Shown: positions 25,700-33,695, numbered from the stretch's first letter. The stretch: 51,519 bases of DNA from Muribaculaceae bacterium Zag1 (GCA_002633115.1 NWBJ01000132.1:17506-69024); one strand, 5' to 3'. Notes: a model not told the origin generated them from the letters alone. Program-made: numbers and translations.

Positions 25700-26959
25700 A
25701 TGACTTATCAGGACACGATAGGGTGGCTGTATGAGCAGCTGCCGATGTTTCAGAGGCTGGGAGCCGGGGCGTATAAGCCCGGGCTGGGCACCAGCCAAGC
25801 CTTAGACGATGCCTTCGGCAATCCGCACCGCCGCTTCAAGACCATCCATGTGGCTGGCACCAACGGCAAGGGCAGCGTGAGCCACTCCATCGCCTCGGTG
25901 CTGATGGCTGCCGGGTATAGGGTGGGGCTGTACACCTCGCCGCATCTGTTCGATTTCCGCGAGAGGATTCGCATCAATGGCCAGAAAATCACCGAGGCAG
26001 CCGTAACTGACTTTGTCGAGCGCTACCAGAGGCTGGGGCTCGACTGCTCGCCATCGTTTTTCGAGCTGACCACCATCATGGCATTTGACTACTTCGCGCA
26101 GCAGGGGGGTGATTTTGCCGTGATCGAGGTGGGCCTCGGCGGCCGATTGGATACCACCAATATCATCACGCCCGAGCTGTGCGTCATCACCAACGTCTCG
26201 CTCGACCATACCGAACTGCTCGGCGACACCCTGGCGCAGATTGCTGGCGAGAAGGCTGGCATCATCAAGCCGGGCATACCGGTGGTGATTGGGGAGACCA
26301 CCCCCGAGACGCGGCCAGTGTATGCTCGCAAGGCCGAGGAGGTGGGCGCGCCGATCACCTGGGCTGAGGAATCGCCTCGGTCGGTGCCGTGCGACTTGCA
26401 GGGCGAGTGGCAGGGGCGCAATGTCAACACTGCGCTGCATGCCTTGGATATATTGTTTAGGGATGTGCTGCCCACGCCGCTGCCATCGGGTCTGACGGCC
26501 GACGAGGCGATTGCCCTCGGCATGGCCGATGTGGCAGGACGCACGGGGCTGATGGGCCGCTGGACCAAGCTGCAGGACAACCCCACGGTGATCTGCGACA
26601 CCGGGCATAATCTGGGCGCATGGCAATACCTCGCGCCGCGCCTGGCGCGGATAGCGCAGGAGCTGGGCGAGCGCGGCGCTACGCTGCGCGTAGTGCTTGG
26701 CTTTGCCAATGACAAGGATGTGGAGCATATCTTCCCGATGCTGCCCCGGGATGCCGAATATTACTTTGTGCAGCCCGATGTCAAGCGGGCGCGGCCCTCG
26801 GCCTCGCTGCTCGCCCTGGCCCAGTCCCACGCTCTCACCGGCCGCGACTGCGGCCCCGTCCTCACCGGCTACCACCAAGCCCTCGCCGCCTCTATCCCCA
26901 CTGACACCATCTTTGTCGGCGGCTCAAATTTTGTGATAGCCGAGCTACCAGTAGGGTAG
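25700..26959 (+). CDS. folC: Folylpolyglutamate synthase / dihydrofolate synthase
   Basis: Adds glutamate to dihydropteroate and to reduced folates in the cytoplasm. The 419-residue protein has the Mur-ligase-type P-loop GTNGKGSVSHS at 53-63, TSPHLFDFRERIRING, the Mg/ATP region FAVIEVGLGGRLDTTNI, TNVSLDHTELLGDTLAQIAGEK with the carbamylated-lysine neighbourhood, and CDTGHNLGA in the C-terminal domain. Length and order are standard. The ATG at 25700 (MTYQDTIGWLYEQLPMF) follows the TAAGGACATAA palindrome. It converges with the thioredoxin gene across a duplicated bidirectional hairpin. Confidence 0.95.
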   Translation: MTYQDTIGWLYEQLPMFQRLGAGAYKPGLGTSQALDDAFGNPHRRFKTIHVAGTNGKGSVSHSIASVLMAAGYRVGLYTSPHLFDFRERIRINGQKITEAAVTDFVERYQRLGLDCSPSFFELTTIMAFDYFAQQGGDFAVIEVGLGGRLDTTNIITPELCVITNVSLDHTELLGDTLAQIAGEKAGIIKPGIPVVIGETTPETRPVYARKAEEVGAPITWAEESPRSVPCDLQGEWQGRNVNTALHALDILFRDVLPTPLPSGLTADEAIALGMADVAGRTGLMGRWTKLQDNPTVICDTGHNLGAWQYLAPRLARIAQELGERGATLRVVLGFANDKDVEHIFPMLPRDAEYYFVQPDVKRARPSASLLALAQSHALTGRDCGPVLTGYHQALAASIPTDTIFVGGSNFVIAELPVG

Positions 26960-27039
26960 GAATCCTAAGTTGCCTAGGATTCCTACTTTGATAACTGGGT
27001 AGGAATCCTAAGCTGCCTAGGATTCCTACTTTGATAACT
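26954..27039. terminator. Duplicated bidirectional hairpin between folC and the thioredoxin gene
   Basis: A 43-bp unit occurs twice in tandem (26954-26996 and 26997-27039) with one difference. Each contains the palindrome GTAGGAATCCTA...TAGGATTCCTAC followed by TTTGATAACT. The second copy includes the last codons and stop of the leftward thioredoxin gene, so the duplication copied that gene's 3' end together with the hairpin. It suits a terminator serving both converging genes. Confidence 0.7.
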
Positions 27040-28033
27040 GGGCAGCCACGATTGATTTGAGGTCGGCGCCGACGTGGTCGCGGGCCAGGATGGTGCCGTC
27101 AGGGCCAAAGAGGATGATGCAGGGGATGGCCGGGATGCCGTAGGCATCCGTGGCAATATTCTGGCTATTGATGATGCACGGCCATGGGATGTCTAAGCGC
27201 TGTATGGCGGCGACAGTATCCTCGGGCTTGTCCCACACGGCTACGCCGAGCACCTGCAGCCCCTTGTCGCTATACTCTTCATAAATCTCCTTGAGCGTCT
27301 TGATTTCGCGTATGCGCGGCCCGCACCAGCTGGCCCAGAAATCAACCAGCACGTATTCGCCCTGGCCGACATAGTCGCTCAGGTTCTCGGTGTGCCCTTC
27401 CCATTCGACTGAGAAACCCACCATGGGCATGCCCTCGGCGGTGGCGCGCTTGGTCTGTATCGACTTGAGCAGCCCTTGCACTCGCTGATAGCGGTCCAGT
27501 CCGTACTTGCCCACTGCTTGCTCAAACGCATCGGGGTCAACATACGACAGTTCGAGGCTGAGCACATAGCCGATGGGGTCATCGGCGTGCTCGGCTATCT
27601 GGCTGTTGAGGTAAGAGATCCACTCGTCTTGCTTCTGCTCGAGCGCGCTGCCAGTCAGGCTCTCAAATTGGCTCTCCATCGACATCAGCGAGTCGCTGAT
27701 CAGATTGAGCTGGTCGTTGAGCATCGAGCCCACGCCTCGGCGCTGCTTGGGATTGATGGCTACGCTCCCCAGCTCGACAATGAATGTGCCGTGGCGCCTG
27801 CCGTCCTGGCCGATCAGGCGAGCCGGGAACGGCTCATCGAGCTCGCCAGCGAATGTCACAGCCTTGTCTGAACTGACGATGGCGCTGTCGAGTTTCTCAC
27901 CAGTATCAAAATTAGTCAGGTAGATGGTCGTGCCGGGCTCGGCCTCGACTGGGGCAATGACCTTGTAGGGGTCTAATGCCAAAGCGGCCACGCTGAGCGC
28001 GGCCGCTGATATCGTTAGGGCAATCTTTTTCAT
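27026..28033 (-). CDS. Periplasmic TlpA-like thioredoxin-fold protein lacking the second CXXC cysteine
   Basis: A 335-residue exported protein: signal peptide to about residue 20, a DUF4369-like N-terminal domain (PVEAEPGTTIYLTNFDTGEKL), a helical middle, and a C-terminal TlpA/ResA thioredoxin fold (YVLVDFWASW, then YGIPAIPCIILFGPDG with the cis-Pro). The active-site motif, normally WCxxC, reads WCGPR at 236-240: a single TGC-to-CGC type change replaces the resolving cysteine with arginine. Disulfide exchange by the normal mechanism should be impaired, so it may bind or mix disulfides only, or be decaying. The ATG at 28033 overlaps the rpoZ stop (TAATG). It is the last gene of the bamD-rpoZ operon. 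Confidence 0.88.
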   Translation of the reverse strand: MKKIALTISAAALSVAALALDPYKVIAPVEAEPGTTIYLTNFDTGEKLDSAIVSSDKAVTFAGELDEPFPARLIGQDGRRHGTFIVELGSVAINPKQRRGVGSMLNDQLNLISDSLMSMESQFESLTGSALEQKQDEWISYLNSQIAEHADDPIGYVLSLELSYVDPDAFEQAVGKYGLDRYQRVQGLLKSIQTKRATAEGMPMVGFSVEWEGHTENLSDYVGQGEYVLVDFWASWCGPRIREIKTLKEIYEEYSDKGLQVLGVAVWDKPEDTVAAIQRLDIPWPCIINSQNIATDAYGIPAIPCIILFGPDGTILARDHVGADLKSIVAAQLSK

Positions 28034-28368
28034 TAATCCATGCTGGGTTTGTCCTTGGCCGGGTTGCGGAAATGGATCTTGTGGTCCACATACTCCTGTG
28101 CGGCAATGAGGGTGGGTTTGGGGAGCTTCTCGTAGTAGCGCGAAATCTCGATCTGTTCGCGGTTCTCCGACACCTCTTCCATGTTGTCGTTGAGCGAAGC
28201 GAACTCTTGGAGCTTCTTCTCCAGGTCGTGCTTCATTTCCATAGCGATCTGGTTGGCGCGCTTGGCGATGATGCACACGGTCTCGTAGACGTTGCCGGTA
28301 TCTTCTGAGAGCTCAATCATGTCACGCGTGACGGTATTGAGCGGGGCGTTTGTCTTCTTGTAATCCAT
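28033..28368 (-). CDS. rpoZ: DNA-directed RNA polymerase omega subunit (Bacteroidota type)
   Basis: A 111-residue small protein of the Rpb6/omega family, assisting assembly of the RNA polymerase core. The Bacteroidota-specific pattern is clear: MDYKKTNAPLNTVTRDM, TGNVYETVCIIAKRANQIA near 25-43 (the conserved omega helix) and a C-terminal extension with YYEKLPKPTLIAAQEYV. It starts 17 bp after bamD and its stop overlaps the next start codon, so bamD-rpoZ-thioredoxin is one operon. The bamD-rpoZ neighbourhood is common in the phylum and supports the call. Confidence 0.92.
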   Translation of the reverse strand: MDYKKTNAPLNTVTRDMIELSEDTGNVYETVCIIAKRANQIAMEMKHDLEKKLQEFASLNDNMEEVSENREQIEISRYYEKLPKPTLIAAQEYVDHKIHFRNPAKDKPSMD

Positions 28369-28385
28369 AGATTGTGATTATAGAG

Positions 28386-29186
28386 TTAGTCTTTAACGTA
28401 TTTCTGAGCAATTTTGAGGATGTTGTCGGCCTCTTGGCGGTTTTTGCTGTCAGGGTAGTTGTTGACGAAGCTGTAGTACTCGTCGATCACCTCGCGGAAT
28501 CGGTCAACCTTCCTCTCATCGACACTGAGGTTGGCTTCTTGGAAACGCGATTTCAGCACCAATAGTTCGAGTTCTTCCTTGTATTTTGAGTAGGGATAGT
28601 CCTTGATGGCGTTGCGGGCCACGATGATGGCGCTCTCGTAATTGTTGCCGAGGTATGTGCCCAGGTTGTAGTAGAGCTGGGCGTTTTGCAGCTGCTTGAG
28701 GGTGAGCTTGTCTTGCAGCTCAAAGATGGCTTGCTGGGCCAATGGCACTTTCTCGCTGCGGGGGAAGTAGTCGAGAAATGCTTGCAACTCGTTGATGGCC
28801 TGGATGGTAGTGGTCTGGTCGAGTTGGGGCTCGGGCGAATCGAGGTAGTATCCGTAGCCGCTGTAGTAGCGGGCGAGCTCGGTGTATTTGCCCTTGGGGT
28901 AGCGGGTGTAGTAGCTCTTGAAGAATGCTCCCGAGCTGATGTAGTCTTTGTTTTCGTATTCGCTCATGGCCAGCAGGTATAGGGCCTCTTCGGCCTTGTC
29001 AGAGCCTTTGAAGACGGTGCTGCACTCCTTGAGCAGGGTAGAGGCTTGGACGTACTTTTTCTGTTCGAAAGCGCGCTTGGCGTAGTCGAACTTATAGTTG
29101 TAGTCGGTGCTCTTTTGTGCCTTTTGGTATTCTCCGCAGGAGCAGAGCAGAGGGATAATGAGTAGGTATAATAGTCGTTTTAGCAT
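28386..29186 (-). CDS. bamD: Outer-membrane assembly lipoprotein BamD
   Basis: Lipoprotein component of the BAM complex that inserts beta-barrels into the outer membrane. The 266-residue chain has a lipobox LLCSC (acylated Cys17) and then TPR-like helices: YNYKFDYAKRAFEQKKYVQAS, LLAMSEYENKDYISSGAFFKSY, YYSGYGYYLDSPEPQLDQT, which are the family's signature segments. The ATG at 29186 (MLKRLLYLLIIPLL) is chosen over a start eight codons upstream, since that lies by the -7 box. First gene of the bamD-rpoZ-thioredoxin operon. Confidence 0.93.
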   Translation of the reverse strand: MLKRLLYLLIIPLLCSCGEYQKAQKSTDYNYKFDYAKRAFEQKKYVQASTLLKECSTVFKGSDKAEEALYLLAMSEYENKDYISSGAFFKSYYTRYPKGKYTELARYYSGYGYYLDSPEPQLDQTTTIQAINELQAFLDYFPRSEKVPLAQQAIFELQDKLTLKQLQNAQLYYNLGTYLGNNYESAIIVARNAIKDYPYSKYKEELELLVLKSRFQEANLSVDERKVDRFREVIDEYYSFVNNYPDSKNRQEADNILKIAQKYVKD

Positions 29187-29207
29187 ACTCGTTTGCAAAT
29201 TATCGTG

Positions 29208-29215
29208 CAAAGTTA
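29208..29215 (-). promoter_or_regulatory. -7 element of the bamD operon
   Basis: TAACTTTG on the minus strand, 22 bp before the bamD ATG. The -33 region is weak (TTG at a 23-bp spacing), so only the -7 box is confidently seen. Confidence 0.55.
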
Positions 29216-29760
29216 CAAAAAATTTTCCAATCCCAGCGCAACCTTTCTCTACATATCCCCAATTTTAAGATTTTTTGTTACACCTCCTCCGCTGCAACCC
29301 GTATCCGGATGTCTATTGCTACGCACTGAGAAATGTCAGGGATTGATAAGTAAAGGGGCGAGCCTCCTTCTCAGATGTACCCGGATGGCTACCCCGTAGG
29401 GGTTGTTTCATTCTAGCATAGAGGTTAACACCCGGATGCCTACCCCGTAGGGGTTGTTTCATTCTAGTGCTCAGAAAGTTAGTGAAACAACCCCTACGGG
29501 GTAGGAGGGGGAGGTAGGCGCCCATAGCTAGATGAAATAACCCCTACGGGGTAGCCATCTGGGCGACCTCCAATTTAACTAATTGAGCCCTTACTTACCA
29601 TGGGATTTTTCAAACCACGGAGAAACGGAGGACCACGGAGAGCCAAGGCTAAAACACGGAGGCGCTGACGCTTAGCTGAGATCACGGAGGCCATCCGGCT
29701 GGCAGCACGGTGGCCATCCGCATGGCCTCTGAGGGCGAGGCTCAACAATGAAAAGTTAAT
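29216..29760. repeat. Second copy of the 220-bp palindromic element, then CACGGAGG words
   Basis: 29380-29599 carries two forward and two inverted ACCCCGTAGGGG palindromes with CCGGATGG cores and is nearly identical to 16151-16374, including the trailing CTCCAATTTAACTAATTGA. It is followed at 29612-29740 by CACGGAGG words, GGCGCTGACGCTTAGC and two GGCCATCCG cores, a block with a close copy at 38460-38550. No coding sequence is visible. Confidence 0.85.
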
Positions 29761-30200
29761 CTATGCTAATTCAGACTCCCTTGTAAACTAAAATGGCGTT
29801 TAGTGCGTTAAAGGGGTGGATTTTTGTTGTGGTTTACCCTAAAGGGTAGACCAAAAAATAGTGACTTAATAAAATTTAAATAATAACCATTATCCAAGTG
29901 TAATCTATCAGATTACACTCTGTAATTTCATAGATTACAAACCTGTAACAACTTATCGATAAAAAATCCGTAACTTTGCATCGGATTTTTGTTAATACTC
30001 ATTTCCATAGCTGACGCACAGGCCGATGCCCGCCCTCAAAACCCCGAGCTGAGCGCCTGAGGCGAACCATTTTTGTTTAATACTTAATTTTACTTTCACC
30101 GACTAATCAGACATAAACCGAGACCAGTCGTTTTCAACCACATATCTTAACATAATAGTAAGCCAACACCCAAGGGCCAAGCGTGGCCCCACATAGCGTG
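29761..30200 (+). promoter_or_regulatory. Upstream control region of the exopolysaccharide locus
   Basis: No gene is seen. A palindrome TACCCTAAAGGGTA lies at about 29835-29848. Two dyads follow, 22 bp apart centre to centre: AGTGTAATCT-ATC-AGATTACACT (29897-29919) and TGTAAT-N7-ATTACA (29921-29939). A -7 box TAACTTTG is at 29971-29978 without an obvious -33, which fits an activator-dependent promoter. The leader to the first start codon is over 200 nt long, and no known antiterminator or riboswitch element was recognised in it. Confidence 0.6.
29897..29939. promoter_or_regulatory. Tandem TGTAATCT/AGATTACA operator-like dyads
   Basis: Two inverted repeats with the same half-site (TGTAAT/ATTACA), the first with perfect 10-bp arms, are spaced about two helical turns apart and end about 30 bp before the -7 box of the exopolysaccharide operon. 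This looks like a pair of binding sites for a dimeric regulator, most likely an activator given the missing -33 element. The regulator is not encoded in this window as far as I can tell. Confidence 0.6.
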
Positions 30201-31403
30201 ATGATAGAAAAGAAAAGAAATACTAACGACGCAAAGCACACCGTCGCCTCCGCCTCCGGGCGCCAGAGCGCTCGCGCTCAGCACCTCGCTGACATGCGCG
30301 TGCTCCAGCTCGGCAAATTCTACCCGCTGCGCGGAGGCGTGGAGAAGGTGATGTACTCCCTGATGGAGGGCCTCTCGGCCCGAGAACTCAGGTGCGACAT
30401 GCTGTGCGCCTCGGAGACCGGCTCGCGCCTGCGCGAGAACCTGAACCCGTGGGCCACGCTGATGTGCTCGCCCTCGTGGGGCAAGCTCAACGGCACCATG
30501 ATGTCGCCCCGCATGATCTCGGCCATGCGCCGCATCGCCTCGACTTACGACATCGTGCATGTGCACCATCCCGACCCGATGGCCGCACTCAGCCTGTGGC
30601 TGAGCGGATTCAAGGGCCGGGTAGTGCTGCATTGGCACAGCGATATCGTAAAGCAGCATCGCATGCTTCAGGCTTACAAACCGCTCCAGCGCTGGCTGTT
30701 GCGCCGCGCCGACGTCATAGTATGCACCACCGAGCCGTACATGCGCGGCTCGGAATAACTCAAGCCATACCTGCAGAAATGCACCGTGGTGCCCATCGGC
30801 ATCCCGGCGCTGCAACCCGACCAAGAGCTGACCCGCAGCATCACCGAGCGCTACGCCGGCCGCAAGCTGCTCTTCGCCCTCGGGTGCCTCGTCCCATACA
30901 AGGGATTTGAGCACCTGGTCGAGGCCGCAGCCCTGCTCCCTGACGAATACGTGGTGGTGATCGGCGGCACTGGCCCCCTGCGCTCCAACCTGGAGCACGC
31001 CATCGCCGAGCGCGGCTTGGGCGGCAAGGTCATCCTGGCCGGATACCTGAGCGACCAAGAGGTGGGCGCCTATTTTGGCGCTTGCACGATGTTCTGCTTC
31101 CCCTCGGTGCAGAAGACCGAGGCTTTCGGCATCGTCCAGCTCGAGGCCATGTCGGTGGGCAAGCCGATCGTGGCAACCGACATTCCCGGTTCGGGCGTGT
31201 CGTGGGTCAATGCCCACGGCGTGTCGGGCCTCAACGTGCCGGTAGGCGATGCCCAGGCCCTGGCCGATGCCATCCAGCAGATATCCTCAACGCCCGAGGC
31301 GCTCAGCCGGTTCGCCCAGGGCGCTCAGCAGCGCTACCAGGATACCTTCACCCACGACAAGATGGTGGAATCAACAATCCGAATTTACTCCTCAATCTTA
31401 TAA
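30201..31403 (+). pseudogene. GT4-family glycosyltransferase interrupted by an in-frame TAA
   Basis: A glycosyltransferase of the GT-B/GT4 type acting in exopolysaccharide assembly. The N-terminal half has MRVLQLGKFYPLRGGVEKVM (an alternative start at 30294) and YDIVHVHHPDPMAALSLWLS. The C-terminal half has ALGCLVPYKGFEHLVEAAALL, VVIGGTGPLRSNLE and FPSVQKTEAFGIVQLEAMS with the nucleotide-sugar-binding glutamates. Both halves are in the same frame, separated only by the TAA at 30756-30758 in ...MRGSE-stop-LKPYLQKC. The codon was probably sense originally (for example Leu or Glu). A GTG at 30786 could restart translation of the second half, but a split GT-B enzyme is unlikely to be normal. Sequencing error is possible. 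It is first in the locus, so polar effects matter. Confidence 0.85.
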
Positions 31404-31415
31404 ACCCTTGCTGAT

Positions 31416-32129
31416 ATGACCAACCATTACACCGACCTCGATAACCTGAAGACCTGCTACGAGAAGGACTACCTGTCCTTCCCGCTGCGCAGCGCCTTCG
31501 CCCAAGAGCGCCCCCAAAAGCTCAAGTCAAAGGCTTCGCCGATGTCGTACAAGGCCAAGCGCGCCATGGACATCGCCGTGGCGGTGGCGGGGCTGATATG
31601 CATCTCGCCGGTGTTTGCGGTCATATACATAGCAATCCGATGGAGCGACGGCTGCAATCCCATATTCAGCCAGGAGCGCATCGGCATGCACGGCAGGGAA
31701 TTTTACATCTACAAATTCAGGTCGATGCGCGTCGATGCCGAGAGCGCGGGAGCTCCCCAGCTCTGCAACGGCGACGACGATGACCGGCTCACGCCGATCG
31801 GCCGCTTCCTCAGGGCCCACCATCTCGATGAGATCCCACAGCTGTGGAATGTGCTCAAGGGCGACATGAGCCTCGTCGGCTACCGCCCGGAGCGCAAATT
31901 CTTCATCAACCAGATACGCGCCCTCGCCCCCGAGTACGACCTGCTCTACTCGATGCGTCCCGGAGTATTCTCCTACGCTACCCTCTACAACGGATACACC
32001 GACACCATGGCTAAGATGCTGACGCGTCTGAGAATGGACCTCGACTATCTGCGCGATTTCTCAATCACCACCGACCTGAGGATCATCTCGCTCACGCTGA
32101 CCTCGATCCTCACCGGCAAGAAATTCTGA
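31416..32129 (+). CDS. Undecaprenyl-phosphate sugar phosphotransferase (WcaJ/PglC-like)
   Basis: Transfers a sugar-1-phosphate from a nucleotide sugar to undecaprenyl phosphate, the first membrane step of exopolysaccharide repeat-unit synthesis. The 237-residue protein has one membrane segment at about 51-74, then the bacterial sugar transferase domain: FSQERIGMHGREFYIYKFRSM (conserved YKFRSM at 99-104), TPIGRFLR at 126-133, and DEIPQLWNVLKGDMSLVG beginning at 138. The long polytopic N-terminal part of WbaP/WcaJ is missing, so it is the short monotopic form. The ATG at 31416 lies 12 bp after the glycosyltransferase stop and 5 bp separate it from the PqqD-like gene. Confidence 0.92.
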   Translation: MTNHYTDLDNLKTCYEKDYLSFPLRSAFAQERPQKLKSKASPMSYKAKRAMDIAVAVAGLICISPVFAVIYIAIRWSDGCNPIFSQERIGMHGREFYIYKFRSMRVDAESAGAPQLCNGDDDDRLTPIGRFLRAHHLDEIPQLWNVLKGDMSLVGYRPERKFFINQIRALAPEYDLLYSMRPGVFSYATLYNGYTDTMAKMLTRLRMDLDYLRDFSITTDLRIISLTLTSILTGKKF

Positions 32130-32134
32130 AACCG

Positions 32135-32401
32135 ATGCGTATTAAAAAAGACATAAAACTCAGAAAGATTGGCGGGGTCTATATGATAGTCAACCTGTCG
32201 GACCCCACGGTGAATCTGGCCAATGTGCTCTCGCTCAACGAGACGGCAGCCGAGCTATGGCGCGAGTTTCGCGACCGCGACTTCCAGCCTAGCGACCTGG
32301 CCTCCTGGCTCTGCGCCCACTACGACGTCGACGCCCCCACCGCCCAATCAGACATCAATCGCCTGCTCGACACCTGGCGCGAGGCGGGGATTTTTAATTG
32401 A
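32135..32401 (+). CDS. PqqD-family peptide-binding protein (RRE-like)
   Basis: An 88-residue protein with the PqqD fold: an N-terminal beta pair (LRKIGGVYMIVNLSDPT), the signature LNETAAELWREF at 34-45, then FQPSDLASWLCAHYDVD and AQSDINRLLDTWREAG. PqqD proteins bind leader peptides of ribosomally made, modified peptides and present them to enzymes. In HPr-rel-A type loci a PqqD relative accompanies an HprK-like kinase in polysaccharide clusters. Here it lies 5 bp after the sugar transferase gene and directly before the nucleotidyltransferase and kinase genes, so the three probably work together. No precursor peptide is evident. The fold is secure; the partner is unknown. Confidence 0.85.
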   Translation: MRIKKDIKLRKIGGVYMIVNLSDPTVNLANVLSLNETAAELWREFRDRDFQPSDLASWLCAHYDVDAPTAQSDINRLLDTWREAGIFN

Positions 32402-32445
32402 ATAATAAACCCATTAACAACCCAATCCGTACGGCGGCCTCTTGT

Positions 32446-32466
32446 GTTAGGCCGTTCCGCGGCCTA
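32446..32466 (+). promoter_or_regulatory. Small hairpin between the PqqD and nucleotidyltransferase genes
   Basis: TTAGGCCG and CGGCCTAA pair around a 5-nt loop immediately before the nucleotidyltransferase start at 32472. A similar GCTCCGCGGCCTA word occurs at 35688-35704 before wzc. There is no T-run, so attenuation or an mRNA-processing role is more likely than termination; this is inference. Confidence 0.4.
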
Positions 32467-32471
32467 ATTAT

Positions 32472-33581
32472 ATGATAAATTACCGACATACCGACCTGCT
32501 GCTGGCGCTCCTGCGCCTGGCCCTCTGGGCCGACAAGGAGCCGTTCCTGGCCCTCTCCCCGGTTAGCCCCGAGGAGTGGCAGGCTGCCTACAACCTGGCG
32601 GCATGCCATGCCGTGACCGGCGTGGCCTGGCAGGGGATATGTCAGCTTGACGCCGCCGAGCTGCCCCCAACCGAGCTGCTCTGCATCTGGACTGCCAAGG
32701 CTACCGCCCTCGAGAAATCGTCAGAGCGCATGAATCAGGTGCTCTCGGCCCTGATGGAGCGCCTCGGCTCAGCCGGCCTGCGCCCGGTGGTGATGAAGGG
32801 CCAGACCGTTGCCGCCCTCTACCCCAAGCCGCTGCTGCGCGAGACGGGCGACATCGACCTGTACTTCCCCGAGCGCGCCGACATGGATGCTTGCATCTCG
32901 GCCCTCGAGCCGGCCGCCGCCAGCCCCGACGGCAGCTACCGCGCCCGATACATGGGCGTAGAGGTAGAGATCAATCCGACCCTGATCGACCTGACCTCGG
33001 GCCGCAAGACCCGCAGCGTCAGCGCCTCGATAGCTCCCGAGCAGTTTGTCGAGGTCGACGCGGCCCCCGGGCTGCGCCTCCGCGCCTCGGCTCCGCAGGT
33101 CAACCTGCTGCTGCTCAGCTCGCATATCCTCAAGCACACCTTCGGTCGCGGCATCGGGCTGCGCCAGATGTGCGACTTGGCGATGGCTTGCCGCGCCTAT
33201 CGCGGCAAGATCGACCCGGCTCACCAGGCGCGCGCCTCGCGCCGCATGGGGCTCCGGGCCTGGGACCGGCACCTCTACTCGTTCCTGGTGCGCCAATTGG
33301 GCATGCCCACCGAGTATGTGCCCTACAAGATACGGCTCTCAAAGAGCCACACGCTCTCGCAGCGGGTGCTGCTCGGCGGCAACTTCGGCCGCATGGTCTA
33401 CAGCCCCTCGGCCAACAGCGTGAAGAGCAAGGGCGTCACCGCCCTCTCGCTGCTCCGCTCCTCGCTCTGGAGCCTGCGCATCGCCCCCAGAAAGTATCTC
33501 AAATGTATTTCCAGTTTGGCCATCGGCCAATTCCGATTGCTAAAGCCAAGTCAAAAGTCAAAAGTCAAAAGTCAAGAGTGA
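32472..33581 (+). CDS. Nucleotidyltransferase family protein (NTP_transf_5-like)
   Basis: A 369-residue protein of the uncharacterised nucleotidyltransferase family (PF14907 type). The polymerase-beta-like core is visible: VVMKGQTVAALYPKPLLRET leading into GDIDLYF at 126-132 with the two metal-binding aspartates, then VEVEINPTLID with a third acidic site. The rest is helical. Relatives occur in lasso-peptide clusters together with HprK-like kinases. The product ends in the tail SQKSKVKSQE, encoded by the AAAAGTC repeat that also supplies the TGA stop. The genuine end of the domain was probably ten residues earlier. It lies between the PqqD-like and HprK-like genes and its acceptor is unknown. 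Confidence 0.82.
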   Translation: MINYRHTDLLLALLRLALWADKEPFLALSPVSPEEWQAAYNLAACHAVTGVAWQGICQLDAAELPPTELLCIWTAKATALEKSSERMNQVLSALMERLGSAGLRPVVMKGQTVAALYPKPLLRETGDIDLYFPERADMDACISALEPAAASPDGSYRARYMGVEVEINPTLIDLTSGRKTRSVSASIAPEQFVEVDAAPGLRLRASAPQVNLLLLSSHILKHTFGRGIGLRQMCDLAMACRAYRGKIDPAHQARASRRMGLRAWDRHLYSFLVRQLGMPTEYVPYKIRLSKSHTLSQRVLLGGNFGRMVYSPSANSVKSKGVTALSLLRSSLWSLRIAPRKYLKCISSLAIGQFRLLKPSQKSKVKSQE

Positions 33582-33695
33582 AAGTTACCATTCGCCTTTT
33601 GAATTTGACGATAACCAGCGATTTCCCGCGTTAGCCTACTTTTGACTTTTGACTTTTGACTTTTGACTTCAACTTTTGACTTTTGACTTTTGACT
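33548..33695. repeat. AAAAGTC-word inverted repeat between nucleotidyltransferase and kinase genes
   Basis: Starts inside the 3' end of the nucleotidyltransferase gene (AAGTC words, 33548-33576). The middle, from about 33590 to 33638, is unrelated spacer. It ends in ten or so GACTTTT words that reach the kinase ATG at 33697. It is the second copy of the element seen at 24911-25010, with the same frame and the same TGA stop. Confidence 0.85.

Noticed and set aside
25802-26878. 358-codon open frame antisense to folC
   Set aside because: The folC frame has all catalytic motifs. The antisense frame has no recognisable motif and arises from GC-rich codons.
29319-29525. Open frame containing repeated MKQPLRG units, also seen at 16179-16364
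   Set aside because: It reads through copies of the ACCCCGTAGGGG palindromic element at both sites; the repeat explains the similarity.
30147-31217. 356-codon open frame antisense to the glycosyltransferase
   Set aside because: His/Gln/Gly-rich shadow of the glycosyltransferase gene, with no start signal or domain.
30201-31403. Two separate glycosyltransferase genes in tandem
   Set aside because: Both pieces are in one frame and together make a single GT-B enzyme. Each half alone lacks one Rossmann domain, so a nonsense mutation explains it better.
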